Shown here piece after piece: positions 1 to 10,858 of a stretch of 64,000 nt of DNA. The notes under the pieces were generated by a model, which had not been told where the DNA came from, did not search any database, and was given only the letters and a program-made list of their open reading frames with translations. Each line of letters opens with the position of its first letter. The first letter of the stretch is position 1. This DNA comes from Kwoniella bestiolae CBS 10118 (Eukaryota; Basidiomycota; Tremellomycetes; Tremellales; Cryptococcaceae), in NCBI RefSeq assembly GCF_000512585.2, contig NC_089242.1, positions 1,116,001 through 1,180,000 of the forward strand, given 5' to 3'. A program made the position numbers and the translations under genes.

Positions 1-2335
1 ATAAGTCAGACAAGTAGTGAAGCCTGTACTTGAGTAATATATAAACTTGGTTCAGTCATATCTGTCTTGCTGTCAGTCATCATTACATACAAATCAGAAC
101 CAGCATCTTCAGCATAACATACAGTCTAGATTACATTTACAGAATACAGCATGTTACTCAAACACAGACAATTCAGGTCTAACCAATTCCTTGGTCTTCA
201 TCATACCAGATTCTACCAACTTAGATATTCCTCAAGTGCTCTCAAGCCACCCAACTTCTTCACAGCCAATTACAAGTCCCAGCCCCTTAGACTCATATCT
301 AACACCTACAAGGTTCTGGGATTAGCATCACTCATCACTGGTGGAGCAGCATATTACCTCCTATCAGAGGAAAAGTACAAGGAGACCACTTTATTCAGTG
401 GATGGCCAGGTAAAATCAGGACCATCCCTTCCAAAGCTGTTGAATGGACTTATACCTTGGATTCAGCTGATGGACCAATTAAGAAAACTTTCACCCATCT
501 TCTTCTGAGTGGAGAAGAGGTAGAAAAGAAAGTGAAGAATGGTGAAAACAAGGTATTTGTGAATAGGGAGGGGAATCATGTGAAGAGCTGGGAAATCAAT
601 AGTCTCCCTTCTGGTGATACTGGTGAAGATAGGTATTCAACTGATATAATCAGTAAACGTGAGGTCAAGGATCTACTTGAGGGAGAAAGCCTCTTCTGGA
701 AGAACTGGTGGGATTTCAGGACTAGGTTATACCCTAACAAACAGGGTGAAGAGGTTTTGGAAGGGGATGGGAAGGGGGATTTGCTGATGTTTAGTGTGTT
801 TGATGGGCATGGTGGACCCTTTGTGTCTGATCTGCTTGGGAGGACTTTACATGGGTGTCTTGCTTGGAATGCTGCTAAGCTCTTATACAATGAGGAAAGG
901 AACAAGAGGGCTTGGGAAGATGAGACTGTTGGTGGGGTTTTCAACCAGGGTATTGGAGTTGGTGATGGAGTTTTATCTGAGGAGTTTGATCCCAAAGTAT
1001 TCTCTGAGATGATTGCTACAAGGTGAGTGGATATGTGTTGGTTGTATCAAATGGAGCTGAGATGAGTTTTAGCTTCCTAGCTATTGATTCCCACCTTATC
1101 AACAGGACTTGGTCTACCCTTTTCAATCCTATTGCAGACAACCTTCCCAACCTCCCACCATACTCTCCTGCTCAACTTGTTCCCTCAAACCTCTTTGATA
1201 ATGGTTCATGTGCAATTACAACCATCATTGATGTAGAAGCTGATAAGCTGTATGTGGCCAATGTGGGAGATACAAGAGCTGTGGCAGGCTGGTGGAACCC
1301 TGCCAAAAATGAATGGAGGTGTGATATCTTGTCTGAAGATGTTACTTGTGAGAATGACAGGGAGGTTGCAAGGTGAGCAAAAGATCTCTTTCTGTTATAC
1401 CTCATGGCAGCAGACTGGATTTTGATGATGCAAGTTTATTTGTAGGATCCTCAGTGAACATCCTGAAGAAGAGAGAGATACAGCTGTTCATAATCAAGGT
1501 TATGGGGATACACCTAGAGTCCTGGGGGGATTACAACCTTCTAGAGCATTTGGTGATGATGCCTATAAGATTGCTTATGATGACTTCAAAGAGTGAGCCA
1601 CCAAGTGTCATCTTTTTGGGAAGGTAAAATTGCTGATTGTCTGCTGCAATGGTATAGTATCAAAAGGGCTCTGGATCAGGCAGAACCTAGAGAAAGATGG
1701 AGGTGGTTTGAAGAGTGTCCCAATAAGACACCTCCATATGTGACTGCCAAGCCAGAAGTAATTGTTAGAGATATTCATCCTGAATCTGGAGACGAGCTGA
1801 AGTTCATTGTTCTTGCTACTGATGGTTGTAAGTGTATCTTTGTGAATTCAGAAGAGTTTGGCTGATTATACATTGAAGTGTGGGACAGGATCACCTCAGA
1901 AGAAGCTTCATACCTTCTCACTTCCCATTTGAACCACAGTACCCACCCTGATACCTCAAAGATTGAAATCATGGCTACTTGCCCTCACTCACCACCTCTC
2001 CCTGAAGGTGAACATCCTTACCCCAAGGAGGAACTGAACATGGAGGGAAAATGGGTATATGAAGATAGCAATGCTGCTACTCACCTGATTAGGAATGCTC
2101 TAGGTGGGGATGATAGGGAGTTGAGAAGACAGTTCTTAAGTTTGAGAGCACCTGGCGTGAGAAGTGCAAGGGATGATACTACTGCTATGTGAGAACTCTC
2201 TTCAATTCAATTGGTGCAATCTGTACTGATAATTGTGGGAACAAAAGGGTCATTTGGTTTGATGATAGAAAGGCTAAGCAGGCAATTGACAAGGAGGATG
2301 TAAGGGGTGATATGACCTCAGCATAGTTGGGAGTG
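1..2335. other. CpG-depleted tract
   Basis: Reading every line, I find only three CpG dinucleotides in the first 2,335 bases (near 658, 1792 and 2156), although G and C are not rare. CpG becomes common again from about 2337. The tract covers the promoter side, exons and introns of the phosphatase gene and may extend beyond the left edge. Confidence 0.9.
151..2326 (+). CDS. mitochondrial PP2C-type protein phosphatase (PTC5 / pyruvate dehydrogenase phosphatase-like)
   Basis: A six-exon gene of about 625 residues. Exons 151-1022, 1073-1372, 1446-1592, 1658-1827, 1879-2188 and 2248-2326 join in one frame with GT-AG introns of 50-73 bases. The PP2C metal-binding and catalytic motifs occur in order: FDGHGG (near residue 220), LYVANVGDTRAV, RVLGGLQPSRAFGD, VLATDGLWD and RDDTTAM near the C-terminus. 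The N-terminus is rich in Arg, Ser and aromatic residues and is followed by a hydrophobic segment (about residues 55-70), as expected for an inner-membrane-tethered mitochondrial phosphatase. PTC5-type enzymes dephosphorylate the pyruvate dehydrogenase E1 alpha subunit; that substrate is inferred from family and targeting. The whole unit, introns included, is almost free of CpG, yet all motifs and splice sites are intact. The CDS is confident, the exact substrate less so. Confidence 0.88.
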
Positions 2336-3585
2336 GCGCAATAGACTTTGTATATACCATGCATATTGTACCTGTGTATATACAAGCGTCGCCCTCTGCG
2401 CCTACATTCTCGCTCGCTTTAAATCGGAGGATTCCTCGTTAAACCTTCCCCTGAGCCTGAGAATAAGCTTGTATCGGTCCGACAACCATGGGGCACCCCG
2501 CTTGTCGTTAGACTTGAACATCTCGCGTTCGTGCATGCGTGCGATATCAGAAGCGGGAGAGGAGCGCTCGAGCCATGCATACACAGTAGTATAGGATGCG
2601 GTGGCCATGGGACAAGAGAAGAATATGGGATGTACGCGCAATGAAGGATGAAGAGCGCCCAGTCCAAAATCGAAAGGGGCTATGTAAAGTGTTTGCTAAA
2701 TACGGATACACGGATGGGGTAAACAGGGTTTTCAATCCGTTTAGTCGTCCCTTTTTCTATACCTTACCTTACCACTCATCATGCTTATGTAGGTTTCTTT
2801 CAATTTACATTGTCTACTCTACTCATTCATTATCGTGTAACACCTCACCATTCGTACATTCTCATTCATCCCCCTGCCGATATCCATCGACATCCTATAA
2901 CGAGGCCAGGTGCCAGTTCATCAATCGGATCGCTTCATCACGTACAATTGCGGTCACGGGTCGGATCGCTCATTCAGCTCATTCCATCACAGGACCACGA
3001 ATACCATTCTATACCTCCTCGTCCACCTTCCATCTCTTCATCTCTATTCAACAATACATCCAAACTCATCTGTATACCGGCATATCTCTGCAGTCGAGTA
3101 TCCGTACATCTACTGCGTCTGCTCTATAGCATACATAGCTCACGCTAGGTGCTGTTGATATATTGGTAAGATCATTTGTTTTGGAAGCGGAGGCATTCAG
3201 CGGGACTGAACATTGGAAAGAGAGGAAAGGAGAAACCAACGAACCAAGCTTGTGGATGAGATCTCTTTGATAGAATAACATATCATGGTAAAGCAGTGCT
3301 GAGGAGGAAATCGTTCACGTGAGTGGTGTTGTCGCTATGATCTCTCTGGTGTGCGATGGATATGCTTGAATGGGTTGCGAGGTACGATTATGAACCTGCC
3401 TGACCTGGTTCAAGTCTGACACTGTAACTGTCCATCTCTTCATCGTTTACTTTCTCTATATCCAATCCTTTCACCCCTTGTCCTCCCCTTAGGCTGTGTC
3501 CCGAATCGTTATCGTGTTTACGTCTTCAATCGATCACAACCGCTAACATCGCCTATCCTCACAGCTTGATCATATCACACAAACC
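2327..3585. other. intergenic region without a supported gene
   Basis: Several open frames overlap here on both strands, but none shows a domain, a coherent splice pattern or compositional support. The last 150 bases are C/T-rich and probably form the promoter and 5' leader of the aspartic protease gene. Confidence 0.6.
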
Positions 3586-6500
3586 ATGAATCCATTCTCT
3601 GCGGAGGATCATCCCATCGCTGGGCCATCTTCACAGCCTTTTACACCATCACCAACAGATTGCCCTCTCAACTCCGCTTGTCCTTTTCTATATACCACAC
3701 CCACCATCATCAGACCCCGTCGAAATAGATATACACCCCGGCTGAGCAAATTAGACGACCTGTCGGCGAAGTACCGACGGCAGGATAATGGACAGGGGGC
3801 TGTATCATCCTCCGAAGCATCGTCGGACTCACTCGGCGGGACGACTGCTTTTGACGCTTCCGCCTCTACAACGCAGCGGCCTCTGTTCACTGGACCGTCG
3901 CCTTCACCTTCATCATCTTCCTCTGTGGATGGTCAATATAATGCTACATCAGCTTACGCAACTGGGACATACAATGGTACTACCGATTACCAGGCTACCT
4001 CTACCTCATCTTCATCTTACTATCGATCGACATCGTTCACTTCCCTCTGGTCATATAGTGCCTCTCGATCACGGTCGTACACTGCCTCTGCCTCGCAACC
4101 TTCTCAAACAGCATTTGTGCCAGGTGTGTTGCTGAATCTCACACTAGGAGGAGATAGTGATACGGAAGCGGTGTATAGTGTGGACGTGGATTTGGGTCAT
4201 GGAGCGAATGATCCATCAGCTGAGAAGAGGAGTTTGGGGAGGAGGAGACCACCCACATGGAATGGCTTGGACGTACAGACTTTGAAACTCCAGGTGGATC
4301 TAGGATCTTCAGATATGGTATGTTTTCGTTCTCGCTGTGTTAGCGTCAATTCCGCTTGCTGTGCTGATGCCAAAAAACGGTGTCGTAGTGGGTGGCAACT
4401 ACAGATTGTACTTCCTCTTCTTGTCAAACCGCTCCGTCTCTATTCAACGCCTCTCAATCGCTTCAATCGGGGGTATCAGCAGATATCACATACCAGTCTG
4501 GCTCGGTCGATGGAAACATCTATTGGGAGGAAATACAAGTAGGAGATTTCGGGATTGGATATCAGGCGTTCATAGCTGCTACCGATATTAGCAATGAGGA
4601 TCTGAAAGGTGGAAATTTCGCTGGTGTTCTGGGATTGGCTCGTGAGTCGCTTGATATGCTTTGCTCGTCTCTTTGCGATACTGATGCGTGAGTTGGGACA
4701 GTACCGGCAAGCTCAACCATCCTGACTAATATTGGGGGTACCACCTCGTCGGATCCTGACGGGGCTACGTTCCTTGATAACTTGTTTGGAGCTGGAGCTT
4801 CGGCACCTTCAGAAAGACTCTTTGCTTTGGCTTTAGAACGAAGAGAAGACGTACGAACCAGTTCTACATTCGGTATCGGAGCTGTCGATCAGAACATCTG
4901 CCCATCACCTTGCGAACCTCCTTACATCCCTATCATCTCTCAACCTCAATTAGGTGTAACGGGTTATCTACACTGGAGGATACCCATTCAAGGTGTATCG
5001 GTGACTACCTGGGACGATCAAGAGAATGGGACTGGCCCAACAATAACCAATGTTACGCTTGGACCGAGTCAGGTTTACGCGACTAGACCCTCGCCCCTTG
5101 CGGTGTTGGATTCTGGCGGTGTGCAGATCTTGACGGGATATAGGCAATATGCGGATGCGATCTATAGCGCTATGGGTGTATCGATGAGCTCTGATGGGTT
5201 CTGTGAGTAATACATCATCCGCCCAAGACTTCATCAATAGATTTGCTGATATCGAAATGCTTGAATAGACCGCTTGCCTTGTACACAACAGATGGCACTG
5301 ACTTTCAATATCGCCGGTCAAGCTTTCCCAGTACACCCACTCGATATGACATACCCTGATCCCGAGGATGCCAGCCAGAAGCAGTGTATCGGTATGATCC
5401 AGTATTCGAGCAATCTTGGCGAATCTGGTGATTTGTGAGTGATCTCACTTCAGGTATTCCCTTCAGTGCTCAGTATTGATCCCTCGTAAACCACACTCGT
5501 AGCATCCTCGGAAGCTCTTTCATGAAAAATGTGTATAGCATCTTCCAGTACCCCGACACGAACAAGCAGAAAACGTGGCAGCCGACCGTAGGTCTGATAT
5601 CTCTCACGAACGCTTCCATAGCTTCACAAGATTTCTATGCGGTAAGGGTACAGCGTCAGTCGCTCGCATCCGTTTCTTCCGACCAGCAAGTCAACAATGG
5701 TGGAAGTCCGACAAATCCTGGATCTCAACCTTCACATGGGGCAGCCGAGAAGAAAGTCGTCAATACCACTGTCATCGCTGTGGTCAGCGTCGTGGGGTTC
5801 TTCGTGCTGGCCGCTGCAGCATTCTGCGCATGGTGGTTCTGGCTTAGAAGGAAGTTCGGCGCAGCTGGAGTCGTCACCTATAGATCTGCACCGGAAAGAC
5901 CCAAACCTGCTGGATACAAGAGTGACAGTAGTTTCTCGTCCCTACGAAATAAGAAACATACGTCCACGCAACGACAGAAATCCATGGTCGAAGGATTCTC
6001 GGGATCAGAGTACGAAGGTGATTCTTGGATGTCTACTACGGAAGGGAACGATTCGATCCGACTGGGATATCTACCTGAAGTGGCTGAGGAGGATGATGAT
6101 GATGCTCGGAGAACTCGTGCGGCGGATAAACGATCTTCCAGGGGTTCGACGTTAGGTGGAGGAATTACAGAAGATCCAGAGGAATACGCTTTGATCGATA
6201 TGAACGATCCTTCTTCCCCTACCCCTGCTCTTGCACCTGCTCTTGCCCCTGCAATTGCGCCTGGACGAGTCAGGACCAGATCACCGCCTCCCCCGCTTCC
6301 GCATGGCCCTTCAGCAGGCCACCATCATACCGATTCAGCAGATTTGGATCTACCCAACTCTGCTAGTTCAGAGACGATCCCACTGGCTTCTGCACCTTAT
6401 CCTTCTACCGTACCGCCCCCTCCTCCACCCCAACAGAAGAGTAGGAAACCGTCAATAACGATGTCTGGCCCTTTCCCCTCTTCTACATCAATGTCTGGCC

Positions 6501-6787
6501 CGTTCCCCTCTTCTACTGCTATGTCTGGACCGTTCCCTTCTCCCGGGAATAACAATCGACATTCCATGAGACCGGATATCTCGCCAATGTACGATATACG
6601 CACCAGCGATTACTTCTCGGTACCTCCCGTTAACAGTAGAGGGAGGGAACATCGTAGAGGGTCCAGTGGAGGTGGTGAGGGGAGAAGGGAGTCTAGTGGG
6701 AGGAGACGGTCGAGCCCTTCAAAGGGTCCTAGAGGGATTGAAGGTGTGCAGGAGGAGGGAGAGGAGAGGTTCAGAGATGATGTTTGA
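3586..6787 (+). CDS. membrane-anchored aspartic protease (pepsin/A1 family, yapsin-like)
   Basis: Five exons (3586-4317, 4389-4641, 4702-5202, 5269-5434, 5503-6787) join in frame. The first active-site motif is VDLGSSDMWV and the second is AVLDSGG, so both catalytic aspartates are present; Leu replaces the usual Thr in the first motif. A Ser/Thr-rich N-terminal region precedes the protease domain. After it a single hydrophobic helix (around 5770-5850, ending CAWWFWL) is followed by a basic boundary and a long disordered cytosolic tail with acidic, proline and Ser/Arg-rich parts and three tandem MSGPFPS units (6463-6540). The topology suggests a type I plasma-membrane protein whose protease domain faces the cell wall. 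No signal peptide is visible at the chosen start; an upstream exon may be missing, since an acceptor-like CCTCACAG occurs about 20 bases before the ATG. Confidence 0.82.
6460..6545 (+). repeat. three tandem MSGPFPS-coding repeats
   Basis: Within the protease tail, three units of about 30 bases encode MSGPFPSST-S, MSGPFPSST-A and MSGPFPSPG. A short ALAP/AIAP run is encoded just upstream at 6228-6260. This is low-complexity expansion in a disordered tail. Confidence 0.8.
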
Positions 6788-7395
6788 TTGATGGAATGGA
6801 GATTTAATGTCGGATGTTGGCGTTTGGTCAGAGTAATTTTGTGGTGGGGATGATCGATCCCCTTGTCAGGTCTATATCTTAGCAGAGGGCGAGACTTTCG
6901 ATGAGCTATTGTCTCCCATATCGGATCGGAGACGGGGGAAGAGACTGGAAATGGACAATTATCATTATGTATTGTTAGATAAATAAAGAGAATGATAATG
7001 AGAATCAGATTACATGTATGCATGCTGTGTTTCTATGTCTTGTATGATGCTGCTGCTTTGATAAATGATGCTGAATGTTCGCGACCTTACGGCATATAGG
7101 GATCGATTGATTGTATTTGTTGATTCTTTTGTATGGGACCCCGATCGCAATTACCACATAAAAAGAATACTGTAAGTTAATCTCAACTTTGGATTCTCTA
7201 CTTCTGCTTCTGCTGTGCATCTTGTATCTTCTCATCTTCTTGCTGTATTTACTACTCTTGGTATATCCCTGCACTCACAGTGTGCGACTCCAACATCGCT
7301 CGCCTCTCGCTAGGCGACATATCAAACTCCCCCAGCTATCAACAACTGCACATGCCATCTCCAACGTAGATCTCCCAAGTCTCAGCAATAGCACC
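6788..7395. other. intergenic region, protease 3' side and amylase promoter
   Basis: No supported gene. It includes an A/T-rich stretch at 6960-7010 that could serve 3'-end formation for the protease gene. Reading frames here are overlaps without domain content. Confidence 0.5.
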
Positions 7396-9885
7396 ATGCT
7401 GCTCTCCACCCTTTTACTCACCTTATCGCCCCTCGTCGCATCCCTCACCACTTCCGACCTGCGTTCTCGATCTATATACCAGGTCCTGACGGACAGGTTC
7501 GCCCGCGCAGATGAGCAGATAACGCACTGTGATCCCGCTGAAAGGAAACATTGCGGAGGGAGTTGGAAGGGAATTGAGAAGAGGTTGGATTATATACAGG
7601 GGATGGGATTTGATACGAGTGAGTTTGGACTATTTGCCGCTTGATGTCTGACTTGTGCATTCTGGTGAGATGTATAGGAGTGTGTGCTGATGCGATGGGT
7701 AGTATGGATATCACCTGTTGTAGCTAATATCGAGGGATTGTATGATCATGAATCGTATCATGGTGATCTCACCCGACTCATGTTAATGTTATACGCTGGT
7801 TAGCTGACACCTTTGTACTGTAGGATACTGGACTTCAAACATATTCGGTATGTTCACCCTGATGCTCGATAGAATACGTACTGTGTAATAACGAGCTGAT
7901 GTGGTTCACTTATGGGCAGAGCTCAACAAGCACTTTGGAACGCCTCAGGACCTCTTAGATCTCAGTGCTGCTATACATGCTAGAGGGATGTACTTGATGG
8001 TTGATGTGGTGCGTGTCTGTTCCCCGCTGGCCATCTCATTGGGGACTATAGCTGAGAATACAGGTTATCTACACAAAAGGTCGCAAATCACGTTGGAGTC
8101 GAATCGAAAGATACTTTCTTACCTTCTCAGCGGTATGGTCCATTCAACTCGCCGGCGGACTTTCATACATACTGTTCGCCTGATTGGGATGATCAGTGGG
8201 ATGTGGAGAACTGTAGGTGTCCCATACTGTCTTCTGATGTCACCCTGCCATTCGTGTCCGTCTCCGTCATCCACTTCGCATACTTTCACATCCCATCTGG
8301 TATATATTGTGTCAGGTCTACTATCCTTCCGCACACTCCTGAGCTGATGCACCGATAATTTAGGTTGGCTATCTGAAAACATGCCTGATCTCAACACCGA
8401 GTCTCAGCACGTTATTGCGTCCCTATACAGCTGGATCCAGGATTTGGTCAAAGTGTTTCACATAGATGCGCTGAGGATAGATACGGTCAAACATGTCAGG
8501 AAAGATTTCTGGCCGGGTTTCATCAAGGCTGCAGGGGTGGTAGCTATGGGCGAAGTTCTCCATGGAGGTGAGCCTTGCATTCTATGACTCCAAAGAGTCT
8601 TGCAGTTCATACTGATGAATGCCCGCGGACGATAGATCCAGCATATCTTGCGCCATATCAGAAGGAAAGTATGACTAGTATATTGGATTTTGCGACTTTC
8701 TTTCATATCAGGTGAGTTTTCACATATCGTCTCGGTCTACAGATGTTCGCTACAACTTCCTGAATCGTGTCTTGATGTCTCTTTTCGTCCCTTCTGTTTT
8801 GGTAGGGTTGCTGACGAGGACGCTTCTTCCAGACGAGCATTCCAAAATCCCCTAGGGTCAATTTTCGAATTGGTGGACATGACATCAAAGATACATAGAT
8901 TGTTCCCCGATCCTACTACGTTGGGATCATTTTTAGAGTAAGACGAAGCCGTGCTTTCCTGTACTCTATGAATCTGACTGATATATTTTATCTAGTAATC
9001 ACGACTTTCCAAGATTTGCTGGATTGACAAACGATCCTTCTGTAAGTCAACAATCAACAGCTTTGACTCGGTGATTGCACTCACGAACGATGTACTATCG
9101 CAGCTAATCAAGAACGCTGCTGTATATCCGTTCGTGAATGATGGAGTACCGATATTTTATATGGGAGGGGAACATGTAAGCCTACGATGGTTTGATGATG
9201 AGATCTGTGGAGGCTAATCGCTCTGGTCTCAGGGGCTACAAGGTGGGGAAGATCCGATGAACCGAGAAGCCATGTGGTTATACGGGTATTCTACTATTAC
9301 AGTAAGTTGCAGACCTCCATTATATCAATAGCGTCATGACCGAAACGCTGACCCACCCCACCCATTTGAACACGATCGCAGAACACATACGCAGTGATCA
9401 AGGCGCTCAACCAGGCCCGTCGCTCAGCATACACCTCGCATCCTGAATTCCTCACAACACTGATGAAAGCCCATCAACTGGGTAATCATACCATCGCCCT
9501 GACCAAAGCGCCCTTACTATCCGTCTTGACAAACTATGGATCATCCGTACCAGCCATTGCCATCCATTTGTCACCTGATCAAACGGGCTATAAACCGTTA
9601 TTACCCGTCATTGACATCTTGACAGGACAGATCTTCGCGACAGATCCCAATGGGGGTTTAACAGTTTCGCTGGTGAATGGTGAACCCAGGGTGTTCTTGC
9701 CGTTATCTGTGCATAAGGGAATATCAGGTAAAGCGGAATGGCAAGCATCACCCCAACGGATTGATCTGGGCAGTCCAGTGAAGTTGCCTTCGCCTGGAAC
9801 AGAGAGGGGACATAGGATTAGGCCCAGCTTGAGTGGGTTGATGGGTTGGTGGTCTAGTAGTAGAGGGAAATATAACGACTTGTGA
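7396..9885 (+). CDS. secreted alpha-amylase (GH13)
   Basis: Twelve exons (7396-7618, 7703-7762, 7824-7847, 7920-8008, 8080-8212, 8364-8567, 8636-8711, 8806-8937, 8996-9041, 9104-9175, 9233-9301, 9382-9885) join in frame to 543 residues. A hydrophobic signal peptide follows the start. The four conserved GH13 regions are present: [19 protein letters not shown] with the nucleophile Asp; AMGEVLHG with the acid/base Glu; and LDNHD with the third carboxylate. [11 protein letters not shown] and the [12 protein letters not shown] stretch are also typical of fungal secreted amylases. The enzyme should cleave internal alpha-1,4 bonds of starch or glycogen outside the cell. Several exons are very short (24 and 46 bases), so unspliced reading would miss the gene. 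No C-terminal starch-binding domain or GPI signal is evident. Confidence 0.93.
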
Positions 9886-10858
9886 GATGCTGTGCGTCTA
9901 TGGACAATGTTCGATCGGATGGGATTGTACTGTATCATAGATGTAGATGTATTCGTGTAGCTATTATCGGAGATCAACATGAAGGATCACACATTGCATT
10001 CACGGATATGCATTACGGTCAGAATCGCAATGGTCATCAGGTCTGGCGCAAATTCACGGATAATGGACCGCTACGAGATCATGCATAGCTCACTGATCGA
10101 TACGGATACAGCTCTCATGAAATTCTGACCGATGGGTGAAGGATGTTACAGCATGCCTTGCCTTAATCGTCATTGTAACAGCAAGCGTTTGCTACCTTAG
10201 ATAATCAGCTTTCTTCAATTCACGATGAGAATTGTTATCAGCAAGTAATCTTTTACCACTGGACAATCGCTGGAAAGTACACGACTTTCGGAACGGAGGA
10301 TGGATGGGGTCACAAGATATGCCAGAAGCAAAATGGCGTGAAGAACGCGAGACTCACGGTTGGGCTCAGACCACCTCTTTTAATATCCAAGGATGTGCTC
10401 GGCAATGTCATTAATGCTGCGGAAAGACGGATCCCCAGGTTCCTGATATCTGACTGAGAACACTTGATCAGAAGGATCATAAATGAGCATTGGTGGCTCG
10501 AATCTGGGGGCTTGTCCTTTCTCTGTGTGATTGCTCATTTACTGAGTTGGGCTCTGAGTCTACACACATGTGAAGGATAAGTCAATCAGATATGCATCCC
10601 TCTTTTTTTGCCGTCGCATGGAAGCGATACTCGCGTTGATCGCGTAGGCTGTTGAAGCTCGAGCCAGATGCCTTCCTCGTCGATACATCTCACCCTTTAA
10701 CAATGTATGTATGGTCAGTCGATAGACTTTTGAGGATCAACTCAACTCACATGGCGTCTAAATTCTCCTTCTGACCTCCAGTCATAGATTGTGTCCAACC
10801 TGAGATCAAAATTTCCTTCTCTTGAGAAGGTCTAATCCAGCCATTGCACGCTACTCGA
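9886..10858. other. intergenic region without a supported gene
   Basis: Lies between two converging genes (amylase on plus, unknown gene on minus). Only short open frames of 60-70 codons occur, with no motif or splice pattern. Confidence 0.55.

Noticed and set aside
151..2326. Initial suspicion that the first gene is a repeat-mutated pseudogene because its frames are broken and CpG is missing
   Set aside because: All apparent stops fall inside GT-AG introns; the six exons join in one frame and keep every PP2C motif.
2596..3158. Overlapping open frames of 80-177 codons on the plus strand
   Set aside because: Three overlapping frames are open at once in simple, C/T- and A-rich sequence; no domain, splice logic or neighbour supports any of them.
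3395..3430. GGTTCAAGTCT, resembling a tRNA B box
   Set aside because: No A box at the right distance and no pairing acceptor or anticodon stems could be built.
10232..10414. FRNGGW-like coding similarity between short frames at 10232 and 13528
   Set aside because: The shared stretch is about seven residues, the flanks do not match, and neither frame has other support.
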